DNA from: Dolomedes plantarius
Lineage: Eukaryota; Arthropoda; Arachnida; Araneae; Dolomedidae
Assembly (NCBI GenBank): GCA_907164885.2
Contig: OU015490.1
Span: forward strand, 226,541,054 to 226,605,053
Reading direction: 5' to 3'
DNA: 64,000 nt
Shown: positions 11,593-22,789 of the stretch, one piece after another
How the letters are laid out: each line of letters starts with the position of its first letter
Numbering within the stretch: the first letter of the stretch is position 1
The notes under the pieces: model-generated
Told to the model about the DNA's origin: nothing
Database searches by the model: none
The model's input: only the letters and a program-made list of their open reading frames with translations
Made by a program: the position numbers and the translations under genes

Positions 11593-13591
11593 CCCTATCA
11601 CTGTATCGTTTCGTATTATACCCTGTTGTAACCTGGGGTCCATGCGGACCCCATGATGTAATTTACATATTTTATTCTATTTACATCACATGAAAGTTAA
11701 TTTTGCATTCATTTAATTATCTTATAAGTAATTAGCGATTATTCAGATATTTTCTTAAACAATTTTATTTATAAAACTAAGAACATAATAATTTTATAAT
11801 CATATTTACAGATTTGTTCTGCATTTCTAAATGTTCGCTGAACATACCTCACAAATGGTCTTCTGATGTTCCGGGCAACACGGTATATTGCAATTAGTAA
11901 ATCGGGTCTTTACTTTTCTATCCAAAGAACGTGGACATAGCTGGCACCGTACCTTTTTATTTTGCTCTTGAATTCCTGTGCTGAAGCATGTAGTGTCGGA
12001 ATTTCAATCCCCAAAGATTTCAATGAATGACGAACACCAGACAACAGCGATTGGACGTTCTGAAGTCTTCTCTGAATGAGGTCAGCTCTCTCCCAAGGTC
12101 TTTCAGAAACAATCGACGTCGATGGCACTTCCCAGATTCCCAATCTGGATATTTCAAAATCCAAATTATGTATCCAGCAACAGCTGCGCAGTCGAGCATG
12201 TTGAACCACAAGTCCAATGGCGTATTTTTCGCTTGCATGTGTACAATCTGCATAAATGGTCAAAGTTGTCAACTCCAGATTTTGTTGCCTTGTAATGAGT
12301 AATAATATCTGACTTATTGTCTTTCTCTATAATGACGTTTTTGTCATGATGCATTTAAGTCAGCAAAATGACTGCCTTCCCATTTCTTTGGAGTGTAGCT
12401 AACTAAAGTCATTTGTTTATCGAAACAAAAGATAGAAGATTTTGTCTTCACACTGACGATTTGGTAGCAACTCTTTAGGGACTTCATTTCGATTGTTTCG
12501 AAATGTTCCAGCCACTGTGGTTTTCACAGCTAGTAGGTCCTCTGCTAACTGAGCGCTGGTGAAGTAATTGTCCATGGTAACGTTGCGTCCTTTGTTCTTC
12601 CAAGGGTCAACTAATCGCCCGACGAGATCACAAACATTGTTTGCTCCACCTGCAGTACCAGGTTGTCGTCCAACATACACTTCTCCTTTCAAAGGAAACG
12701 AAGTGGTGGAATCACAGCACCAAAATATTTTGATTCCATACTTTCCGGGCTTGATCTGTATGTACTGTCGAAATCTGCACCGACCATGAGTTGCCACTAA
12801 TTGCTCATCGACTGTCAGATATTTTCCGGGCTTGTAATATTTCGCCAGATTTTCGTGAAGCATTTGCCGACAGGCAGCTATTTTACCTACCTCGTACCGG
12901 CCTCTTTTACGAGATGCCTCGTACCGGGCATCTTTTACGAGATAGAGATTGTTGGCCAGTATACCCGTCACTTTCTGATTCACTATCGGTTTCAACGTTT
13001 GGATCTTGAATATTCGCGTCACTCTCTTCAAACTGAGATGATTCACCGAAGCTATCTATTTCTACATCGTTTTCACTATCACTTTCTTGTATCATGCATA
13101 AAGCATCTTCTATCGAAACTGTTTGTCGCGACATGTTGCAGCTTTGAATAACAGCTCTCAGCTGAGAGGCGCGCAACGAGAAAAATGCAAACACACCTGT
13201 CGCATCATCTAGCGCCATCTGTTGGATTCTGGGAATAAAATTGTTGAGAAACAAAAACTTTTGGATCTTGTTATTAATACGTGTTATGAAAAACACGTCA
13301 TTGTTCCTAGCTATTTTTCATTCTTTTTTAATGTGTCCAATAGTTCTCAGACACCCGGCATAACGCTGGGGTCCGTGTGGACCCCAGGTTACAGAAATGT
13401 GACATATATGTTTCAAATATAAAAAAAACCAACAACCCCTGATATTTATGCACTTAAATTTTTACCCTGTGTTACACACATGTTAAGATGAGATGTCACT
13501 GGCTTAGACCCCTCAAAGTACGATATATATTTTTTGGCAACTAGTTAAAAGTGCCTGGGGTCCGCGTGGACCCCAGGTTACAGTGATAGGG
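11593..13591 (-). mobile_element. piggyBac-family transposon, near full length
   Basis: TTAA at 11589-11592 and 13592-13595. Perfect 13-bp TIRs: CCCTATCACTGTA on the left and TACAGTGATAGGG on the right. Subterminal palindromes of the form GGGGTCC-N-GGACCCC lie near 11637-11655, 13369-13387 and 13557-13576; each right-hand one is followed by AGGTTACAG. The 1999-bp body carries a transposase remnant on the minus strand that covers N- to C-terminus. TIR and target site are intact, while the gene is frameshifted. Confidence 0.92.
11827..13218 (-). pseudogene. piggyBac transposase, frameshifted
   Basis: The start is uncertain: ATG at 13218, or the in-frame ATG at about 13132, which begins MSRQTVSIEDAL and gives the more usual piggyBac start. 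The N-terminal ~80 residues are acidic and Ser-rich, as in the family. A second frame (about 12417-13046) holds the DDE_Tnp_1_7 core with KYLTVDEQLVATHGR (first catalytic Asp), IQIKPGKYGIKIF, NVTMDNYFTSAQLAEDLL (second Asp) and KTTVAGTFRNNR. Further frames carry SGVDNFDHLCRLY and the linker. The C-terminal Cys-rich zinc ribbon (CQLC, then CCPEHQK and CEVC) ends at a TAG at 11827-11829. At least four frame changes or stops separate the parts, so it is inactive. In intact members this enzyme excises precisely at TTAA. Confidence 0.9.
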
Positions 13592-13595
13592 TTAA

Positions 13596-14299
13596 TACCA
13601 TGTTATTCGAGCTTCGTGCAATTCAAGTACTGTGTTATTCTAGGAATGACTGTATTTAACTTTTCAATAAACTTCATTGAACTATTTTATTAATGAAGTA
13701 TCACACTATATAGCATCCAATGGGGTTTTGTTTTAAAAGAAATGATATTTTCAACAGCACTAAGAATTAGCTTAAAATTTATGTTCTGGCCAGAAGAAAA
13801 CTCTCCAAGGACAATCTCCTCATAAAATAATTATTACAAACGTTATATGGTGGTAAAGGTGGATAAAATAGATTACAAATTAACTTTTAAGCTTTCTCAA
13901 TTGAAAAAGTTGGATTACTTTTCGTTTAAAATTATGATAGGTTCGTCTCATTTTAGTTTCCACACTACGCGTTATCATATCTATTCGAAAGTCTGAAAAA
14001 CGAAATTTTTAGAATGCAGGTAATTTATACGGAATTTGAATTTCAGGAATTTTTTTAAATCTGAATATAAATTTACGAAAATGTACATTAGAAAAATATT
14101 TTGCGTAGTACATAACTCGAAAAAACCTAGCTTAAGGGAAATAAATAATTTTATATAAATTAACACTTTTCCTATCAAAAGTGTATTCTATAATCCATTA
14201 ATTTACATAATAAATCTTACACATAGAAATTCACATCTTCACACAGAAAAAGATCATGTTGAATCTGATTATTTATTTATAGTTATTTTATGTAATACA
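13596..14299. other. AT-rich intervening sequence
   Basis: No gene or repeat recognised. It ends at the 5-bp target duplication of the LTR retrotransposon. Confidence 0.5.
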
Positions 14300-14304
14300 C
14301 CTTC

Positions 14305-14732
14305 TGGTCGAAAACCGTCAGAGGCGGAATCGCAGGCGCCGATTCGACTACCAGGACCATCTCTCGTTGTTCGGAGATCATGTGATCAAAACCCGAACGG
14401 TTAATTGCGTCGTAGTCAATCGGACTTTTGTGTTCCGGGGTGTGACCACGGAAAAGCTACATGCGCATTCGTATTAATTCATTTATTCCCATTTGTCAAG
14501 TTTTTTCTTGATTTGATGTAAAACTTTAAATCAGGTGTAATTCGATTCTAATTAAATGTGGTGTTCAGGATCATGGGCCTATTTCTTAGTGTTCATGTGT
14601 CTAATTAATCTCGTGTCCAGCCAAGGGAGATGGGTAAGTTACCCAATCGTTTCTATTCTTTAATTACATATTGTATATAGTCATTCGTTTAAATCCATTC
14701 TTTATTCGCAAAGGGGAAGCTTATTCTCCCCA
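14305..14732 (+). repeat. 5' LTR of LTR-1
   Basis: 428 bp, starting TG and ending CA. Identical to the 3' LTR except for G at 14415 (C at 20224). It should carry promoter and polyadenylation signals; I cannot define U3/R/U5 from sequence alone. Confidence 0.97.
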
Positions 14733-15026
14733 TGTATGGTCCGTCGAGCCGGAGTGCACCTATCGTATAATGAGTCTAATTAGTAATTTTAGTAATTAAT
14801 TAATTAGTCAATTCTTTTAAGTCATTTATTCGTTTGTGCATTTTATGCATTCTTTTGTTTAGAAACGTATTCAAAATCTCATATATTCATTCTATTTAAT
14901 GTAGTATTTGATATAGTAGTGGTATGTTTGTTATTGTAGTGTTACTGTTGATCATTCTGACATTAAGCTGTATGCAAAATTCACGCTATTTTTAGAATTT
15001 TCGGTTGTTTATTATAGAATTTAAGT

Positions 15027-18000
15027 ATGTCCCCTAAACTGTCAAAGAATTTAACTCATTTTGAACAGGTCTGTCGTGAAATTGATCATGTAAAAAAGAA
15101 AATTGAGGATTGTGAGTCTTGCGAGCACGCACGAGTTATGGTTTTAAAATCGAAAGTGAAAGGGTTAGAACAGAAGTTAGAAAACTCATTCCAGAATTTA
15201 TCGTTGAATGATAATGAAGATAGTTTCGATATATTTATGAGTTATCAGGATATCCTTACAGATTTATCGGTGGATTTAGAGAGTAAAACTGAAAAGATTG
15301 TAGAGGAGGTGGACAATTCGGAATCAAAAAAGGTGCATTCGGAATCGAAATCAAATGCGGTCCGCCTGCCAATCATAGAAATTCCCTTGTTCTTTGGGGA
15401 AAATTGGATTAGTTTTAAGGAATTATTTAGTTCTACCATTCTGAAAAATGAAAGTCTTTCTAACGTTGAAAAATTGCAATATTTGCAAAGTTCGGTTCGC
15501 GGGAATGCGGCGAAACTAATTCGAGGATTCGCTTTACAGAGTGAAAATTTAGAACACTGCTGGAATATACTGAAGAATCGTTATGAAAATAAACGCTTAC
15601 TCGCGGTTTCGCAAATAAACAAAGTTTTTTTGCATAGGGTTAATAAAGTAGATAGCCCTAAAGGCCTTTTAGAGTTGATTGACGTTTGTAACGAAGCTAT
15701 TCGCAACTTTGACACGTTGGGTCTAGAATCAAATTCTTTGAGTGATTTGATATTTATTAATTTTATGCTTGCTAAATGTGATTCATCAGTCAAACAAAAT
15801 TGGGAACGTAGCCTAGAAGGTGATTCGATCCCGGATTTGAAAACTTTTCGATCTTTCATTGAAAGAGAAGCTAGGGCAATGCAAGACTTAAAATCGGAAA
15901 CAAAACATGCGTTTGTTAAAAAACCAAATCAATCGACGTTCGGAGAAAGAAAAATGATAGTTAACAATTCAATCAGTGTCAAGGAAGTAAAATGCATTTT
16001 ATGTTCTCAAAATCATCAGTTATTCAAATGTTGTAATTTTAATCGTATGAATGTTAATGAGAGGTGGAATTACGTCAAGGAAAACAAGCTATGCCCCAAC
16101 TGCTTACGTTCGAATCATCTTTTAGACAAATGTAGAATTAACATTTTTTGTAAAAACTGCGCTAAGAAGCATCACACTTTATTACATAAGTATACGGAGG
16201 ATAATGCAAATATTTCGAGGGAGATTCATCAGGAATCAGTTTCAAATAATTCGCAATGTCAGTCACCTGTTCACAATGATGTTTTATTATCGACAGCCCT
16301 TATTAAAGTAAAATCCCCGAAAGGTCAGGTAATTAGGTGTAGAGCGCTGATCGATAATGCTTCGCAGAATTCGCTAATTTCTAAACAGTGTGCCGAGCGG
16401 TTGAATTTAGCCTTGATTGGCTCGAAACATCAGTTGATAGGAATCAATGGAATGTCCGCAGAGACTTCTTTGCATGTCGCGGAATTTAAAATTTCTCCTC
16501 ATTTTTCGAATGATTTTAGTACTGTTAGGGCTTTGGTAGTTAATCGGGTGACTACTCCTCTCCCTAATTTTAGGCTGGATAGGGAAAGTTGGCCACACAC
16601 AGAAAATCTGCTTCTGGCGGATCCTGAATTCCATAAAGAACGCCCAGTTGACCTGCTAGTAGGGGCAGATATCTTTGCAAGCATAATACAGGGTCCAGCC
16701 ATTCAGGGTGAACGTGGGGAACCAGCTGCCATTCCCACGACACTGGGCCACATTTTAAGCGGTCCTATTGACACAACTTCCAAAAATCCAGAAAGCTATT
16801 CTCTATGCAATCTTAGTTTAAATGAACAACTTGAAAGATTCTGGGCTCTGGAATCAGTGCCTCAACATCATCCTATACCGGACATTGAGGATCCGGCAGA
16901 AATAATCTATAGAGAGACTGTTAAAAGAAATGAAGACGGGCGGTACGTTGTCAAACTGCCAGTCAAACCAGACTGTGAATTAGGAAATAGTGCAAACCAT
17001 GCATCTAAATTATTTCTAATACTAAAACAAAAGCTAAATAAAAATAAACAATTGAAAGAATCATATTCAGAATTTATGGACGAATATCAGCAACTGGCTC
17101 ATATGCAAGTTTTAACTGAAGAGGAAAAACGTTTTGAACCCAATTTTTATCTTCCACATCACGCGGTAATAAATGACAACAGTAGTACGACCAAAGTCAG
17201 AGTCGTCTTCAATGCGTCAGCCAAATCAACGAATAACAAATCTTTAAATTCTATACTATTTACCGGGCCTAAATTGCAAACAAGTATCTTCTCCAACCCA
17301 ATACAATTTCGGTCGTACCAGATTGCCTTGTCGGCCGATCTAGAGAAAATGTATAGGCAAATTCTCGTAACCGAGGAAGATACCCACCTCCAACGTATAT
17401 TTTGGAGAAATAATGTGGCTGACCCATTGAAAGAATTCAAGCTCAATACGGTGACGTATGGCACGTCATGTGCCCCTTTTCTGGCCTTGCGCACCCTCCG
17501 ACAATTATGCCATGATGAAAAGGACAATTTCCCGCATGCAGCTAACATCGCGAAAACCCACTTTTATGTTGATGATTTCTTAGGGGGTGCCGACAGTATC
17601 GAAGATGCTAAAACTCTCATCTCAGACTTACGAAATCTATTTTTTGCAGGGGGATTTAACCTTCGTAAATGGTGTTCTAATAATAATGAAGCCATTGATT
17701 TTCTCCCAGAGTCTCAAAAGTGTAGTCCCATAACACATAACTTTCAACCTGATTCTGCTCAAAGAATATTAGGGCTGGAGTGGAATCTGAATACAGATGT
17801 CCTTCAAGTGAGACTGTCAAAGGACACCAGGGTCGCAACCAAACGGCAATTATTATCCACAATTGCTCGGATATTTGACCCATTGGGTCTCCTCGCCCCT
17901 TCCACCATTATCCTCAAAATTCTTATGCAAGAGGTGTGGAAACTGAATCTGAAATGAGACGAAAAGCTTCCTTCAGACATTTTAGACACCTGGAGCAAAT

Positions 18001-20213
18001 TCGATTCCCAAATTATGCATTTTCAAGAAATGCAGATATCTAGGTGCTTATACATAGATCAATCGTCATTGGTGGAGTTCCACGGTTTTTGCGACGCTTC
18101 CCCCAAGGCATATGCCGCAGTATGCTACTTACGAGTATTCTCTCCAGATGTTAAAGTCTCTATTGTAGCAGCAAAGACAAGAGTTGCACCCCTGCAATTA
18201 GTTACGCTGCCAAGACTCGAACTATCCGCAGCACTTCTGTTAGCGGAACTTGTGACCATAGTGCAATCAGCTGTGCGAGGAAAAATAGACACTACAGTTT
18301 TGTGGACAGACTCCACTATCACCTTAAGTTGGATCAAAAATCCTCCAACTAATGGAAACCCATTTGTCCAACATCGGGTTCAGAAAATCCTCAACCTAAC
18401 TAAAAAGGGACAATGGTTTCACACACCCCGAGTGGCGAACCCGGCTGATTTGGCCACCCGTGGTATTTTTCCGGAACAGCTCAAATCAAATCAGATGTGG
18501 TGGCAGGGACCTGCGTGGTTAACCGAAAACCGAGATTCTCCTTGTTCTGCCTTTGCCACCATCCTTCAAAATCCTTCGGCACATTCCCCCGAGGAAGAAC
18601 AACCTTACAATCCTAAGATCGAGAGTAAGAGTGACATCCTGAGCAAATTTCCGTCGTACACCAAGTTACTAAGATTAGTGGCTTGGATGTTTAGGTTTGT
18701 GAACAATACACGTACCTCTAAGACTCGTGGGCCATTGAAAGCCATTGAACTACGGGCTTCTATTGAAACGATTGTAAAGCTCATACAAAAGACAGAATTT
18801 GCAGAAGAAATTGAGGCCTTAAGAAACCATAAGTCCGTAAACAAAAAAAGCAAAATTCTTTCTCTCCAACCATTCCTTGATCAAAAGGACATTCTGAGGG
18901 TTGGAGGTCGGCTAAGTCAGCATCCCTCTTTAGCCTTCCACAAAAAATATCCTATGCTGCTCTCTCAGAAACATCCAGTGACTGAAGCCGTCATTCGACA
19001 TTTCCACGAATCCAGTTTGCATGCAGGTCTGGAACTTGTTCTGTCCCTCATTCGGCAGCAGTTCTGGATTCCTGACGGCCGGTCTGCAGTTAAGAAGGAA
19101 CTTAGAACATGTGTTTGATGTTTCAAATTGGTCGCCAAGCCTATTCATCAAGTCATGGGAAACTTACCAAGTTCCCGAATCACCCCGTGTCGACCATTCG
19201 AAAAGGTAGGGGTGGATTTTGCTGGACCAATCGCGACAAAGTGCCAGCATAAAAGAAAATCTACACAGTTCAAGTCCTACATGTGTTTATTCATATGTAT
19301 GTGTAGTAAGGCAGTTCATCTCGAATTAGTATCCGATCTCTCAACCAATGCCTTTCTCCTTACTCTCCGACGATTTATTGCACGGAGAGGTATTCCAACT
19401 GATATATGGTCAGATAATGGCAAAAATTTTGTAGGTGCTGCTGCATACCTCAAATCTCTGGTGAGAATCACCCAAGATGCTGAAATCCAGGACTTCTGTT
19501 CTTCATGCCAGATTAGTTGGCATTTCAGACCCCCTTATGCCCCGAACTTTGGTGGGCTTTGGGAGGCCTCCATAAAATTGATGAAACGGCATCTATCCAA
19601 ATCTTTAAACGGAGCCATTCTGAACTTTGAGGAAATGGCCACTGTACTTTGCCAAATCGAGGCGTGTATTAATTCGCGCCCTTTATGGGCTCTCTCAACA
19701 GATCCAAATGATCTGTCGGCTCTTACTCCGGGGCATTTTCTTATCGGTATTCCTTTGTTGGAGTTACCCGAACCTGCAAATAATAACTGTTGTCTTAGCT
19801 CTCATTCTAGATGGCATCTGTTGCAGACATTGAAAGCCAGTTTCTGGCGGCAATGGAGCCGGTCCTATCTCCAAAATTTACTCAGTCGTAAGAAGTGGAC
19901 GACTGGCACACAGCTGCTTGAGCCAGGACAACTGGTACTCCTGGACCAGGCTGACAGCCCAACCTGCCACTGGAAGTTAGCCAGAATATTAGATGTGCAT
20001 CCTGGCGAAGATGGTGTTGTCAGAGTTGCCACCCTACAGACGTCTCATGGCAAAATTCGAAGGTCGGTCAGTCGCCTTGCGGTCCTACCTGGACCATTGG
20101 CCCCGGCGGAAGATGGTCGAAAACCGTCAGAGGCGGAATCGCAGGCGCCGATTCGACTACCAGGACCATCTCTCGTTGTTCGGAGATCATGTGATCAAAA
20201 CCCGAACGGTTAA
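15027..20213 (+). pseudogene. gag-pol: BEL/Pao gag-pol polyprotein, one frame with two in-frame TGA stops
   Basis: One frame runs from ATG 15027 to TAA 20211-20213 (about 1728 codons), broken only by TGA at 17955-17957 and at 19116-19118. Order seen: Gag with a DUF1759-type region (residues ~110-285); zinc knuckles CILCSQNHQLFKC and CPNCLRSNHLLDKC plus a third Cys/His cluster (~322-385); DUF1758-type aspartic protease with ALIDNASQNSLIS (~440); reverse transcriptase with FYVDDF (Tyr847 to Asp850); RNase H/A17 region with FCDASPKAYA and LPRLELSAALL; integrase His/Cys region (~1285-1370), then core GVDFAGP, WSDNGKNF and LWEASIK. The last ~32 codons lie in the 3' LTR. The first stop falls between reverse transcriptase and RNase H, the second inside the integrase zinc finger. 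Unless read through, only Gag-protease-RT would be made. Confidence 0.95.
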
Positions 20214-20541
20214 TTGCGTCGTACTCAATCGGACTTTTGTGTTCCGGGGTGTGACCACGGAAAAGCTACATGCGCATTCGTATTAATTCATTTATTCCCA
20301 TTTGTCAAGTTTTTTCTTGATTTGATGTAAAACTTTAAATCAGGTGTAATTCGATTCTAATTAAATGTGGTGTTCAGGATCATGGGCCTATTTCTTAGTG
20401 TTCATGTGTCTAATTAATCTCGTGTCCAGCCAAGGGAGATGGGTAAGTTACCCAATCGTTTCTATTCTTTAATTACATATTGTATATAGTCATTCGTTTA
20501 AATCCATTCTTTATTCGCAAAGGGGAAGCTTATTCTCCCCA
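20114..20541 (+). repeat. 3' LTR of LTR-1
   Basis: 428 bp, differing from the 5' LTR at one position. Its first ~100 bases also encode the C-terminus and stop codon of the polyprotein. Confidence 0.97.
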
Positions 20542-20546
20542 CCTTC

Positions 20547-21050
20547 TAATATTGAATTAAACCCCATAGATAAATGTTTCTTCAAAATGTTCTTAATTTT
20601 TTTCCACATAAATGATTTTATACATTTGTCTGTGTCTTTTGGTTTTTTCCGCACTTCTTTTTGGGAATAGCGAAGTTGTTGTTGTGTCTAGGAATAGTGC
20701 AGAAGAAAAAAATTCTTGTAGAACCGAAATCCTGGATAACACAAGATGCCAGATCAGCTGCCTGGGGGCTGTAATGCAGCCACAATGACTAGACAGTCAA
20801 AGATATGTTCTGGAAAAAGCTGGGTTTCTGGAGAATTTCTACAGTTGATAAAGGATCTTGCACTATCTATAGGAGAGAGGTGCTATTGTCTAAAAAAGTT
20901 GGGACTCTTACCTGTTGGTCCAGATGGTATTTTAATTCCTATTTACCCCCCCATTGGAAATTTCAGAGGAGGAATTTCCCGATAGGCCACTTGGGGAAGT
21001 GTGCTTTGGGGGTTACAGGATTCCTCGAGGGAGTAGTGAAGTAGTTACTT
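20547..21050. other. Unassigned sequence between LTR-1 and a piggyBac remnant
   Basis: Two overlapping open frames of 79 codons (20746-20985 and 20805-21044) cover a stretch of higher GC content. I recognise no domain in either. The higher GC suggests a decayed coding remnant, but this is only a guess. Confidence 0.35.
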
Positions 21051-21053
21051 TTT

Positions 21054-22062
21054 CCCGCGAGCACCCGCACCCAATTTCGAACACGAGAACTCGCGCCGGG
21101 TATCTCATACCCTCATACATTTCTGCCATTCAAATATCAATTAATATTGTTTATATGCAAACCTTACACAACTAAAGAAAATAAAATTATAAATTAAATA
21201 TTTTTAGTGAATTTTAATAATACTCACATTTTTATAGACAATTTTTACAAACTACATACTGATGTTCAACACTGAGACATTTTTCCCATTTTTGCACATA
21301 AACTTTGTTTTTTTGTACTTCTTACTTGGGCAAATTTAACCTCGTTTATATTTTGTCTTGAGTTTTTTTACAGGCGGTTCACTATTAGGGATTTTCAGTT
21401 TCATTGAAGTGCTTGAATATGTTGTTTTTGTTTGAGGCACCATCATACGTATTTAGAATGTTGCTATCGAAGAGAACATTCCATGTATCTACGGGAGAAA
21501 CATCTCTTGAATAATGTGTATTACCTGGAAGCTTGCTAATTACGTTCCTTGAAGGCATCCTTACATTTTGTCGGTATTTTGTATTCATCCATTTTGTAAT
21601 TTTATCTTTACCAATATAAAAATCGGCTGTTCACAGTGAACTTTGATCTTCGGTATCTGTCTCAATTTCAGTAGAAGAATCATGATTGCTACAGTATTCT
21701 CCATCCTCAGAGACATCATTATCTTCGAATAAAGTTTCATCATCACTAGAAACAGTCTCTAAAAGGTGTTCCAATTGCTTTATTTCCTCGTCGTAATTCA
21801 AAAAGCGTGCCATGATGCCCTAAACTGACAGAAAAAAAGGAAAGATCTGACTGACGCGAGGACTTGCACGGGTATGACATACCCCCCGAAATATTTTTCT
21901 CAAAACCTATTTTTAGAGCAGAAGTGGTTTTAATCCCGCTGAAAGAATGTGATATTGCGTACAGCTACACGGAATTTCGGCCTAATCCGATAAGAAGAAG
22001 ATAACAAAATCATTGAATGAAAATGGACTGGGCATGTCATACCCGGTGCGAGGTCTCGCGGG
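21054..22062 (-). mobile_element. Internally deleted piggyBac element
   Basis: The right end is followed by TTAA (22063-22066) and, reverse-complemented, reads CCCGCGAGACCTCGCAC. The left end at 21054 reads CCCGCGAGCACCCGCAC but is preceded by TTTT where TTAA is expected, so the left target copy has mutated. Subterminal GGGTATGACATACCC-type palindromes occur near 21097-21112, 21869-21885 and 22030-22045. About 1 kb; only the two ends of the transposase remain inside. Confidence 0.85.
21225..21813 (-). pseudogene. piggyBac transposase remnant (N-terminus joined to C-terminus)
   Basis: On the minus strand, ATG 21813 opens a 60-codon acidic, Ser/Asp/Glu-rich N-terminal region. After a stop, about 21385-21605 continues with FYIGKDKITKW and VISKLPGNTHY, matching the start of the piggyBac catalytic domain. 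Next comes a decayed C-terminal Cys-rich stretch (CLSVEHQYVVCKNCL, about 21230-21290). The central DDD catalytic core is absent, consistent with an internal deletion. Not functional. Confidence 0.75.
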
Positions 22063-22066
22063 TTAA

Positions 22067-22787
22067 GTGAACTCGGATGAATTAAATATCTAATATTCGT
22101 GCTGTAACTGTTGAAATGTAAGGGAAAAGAAATTGTATAATGAACTTAATTTTCTTTAAGGGGACCGTGGACATTTATTTGAGCAAACCTTTTTTTTATT
22201 GTAATATTGTTTGTGTTATTGTAAAATAATATATCTGTGTGGGATAATAGACCCAAAATATTTTTTTTTCAAGTTAAAAAATCATTTATGAAGCCTCTAC
22301 GAAGTAATTAACAAAGGTAAGTGTAGTAATGAACTTTATATCTTTTTTTCTCAAAACAGGTTTTTCAAAGGTTTTAGAATTGTTAAAGGCCCCATGCCAC
22401 TTAATTTTTTATCAATATTCATGAAATTTGTATGGAAGAATCCTGATATTATTTACATAGAAACATGTTCTGCATTTTATAATTCGACTGCATTCAGGTA
22501 ATTAAATTTTATTTATAACTTATTAAAAGTCAAAATTTGATCGGGATGAAATTCAGAAAAAAAATTTCAAAAAAATTAACTATGCAATGGATTAAATAAT
22601 TGATACCCAGATTTGTTTGTAATGCAGTTTTAATTGATTAAAATACAAAATCGAGAAAATACCTGAGTAATTAAGTCGCAAGTGTCATTTTAAAATTTGT
22701 TTATAAATTTAATTTTTTTTTTAATCTTAAAACTATAATAAGACTGGAAAATTCATTTTAGGTATTCTATATACTTATGGTGAAATG
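22067..22787. other. AT-rich intervening sequence with one possible TTAA-element end
   Basis: At 22156-22175 TTAAGGGGACCGTGGACA resembles the outer end of the TTAA elements at 363 and 25089. I could not find a matching right end, so no element is drawn. Otherwise no gene or repeat is seen. Confidence 0.4.
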
Positions 22788-22789
22788 TA

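Larger units (their letters stand above)
14305..20541 (+). mobile_element. BEL/Pao LTR retrotransposon (LTR-1), very young copy
   Basis: Two 428-bp LTRs (14305-14732 and 20114-20541) start TGGTCG and end CTCCCCA, and the element is flanked by the 5-bp duplication CCTTC (14300-14304 and 20542-20546). A candidate primer-binding site, TGGTCCGTCGAGCCGG, begins about four bases inside the 5' LTR; I cannot name the tRNA. A purine-rich tract (GGCGGAAGA) directly precedes the 3' LTR. The interior carries one gag-pol frame in the order gag, protease, reverse transcriptase, RNase H, integrase, without an env-like frame, as expected for BEL/Pao. The LTRs differ at a single base, implying a very recent insertion. 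Confidence 0.97.

Noticed and set aside
22156..22400. Third copy of the GGGGATGGTGGAC-type TTAA element
   Set aside because: A left-end match only; the candidate right end near 22395-22405 does not match the family TIR.
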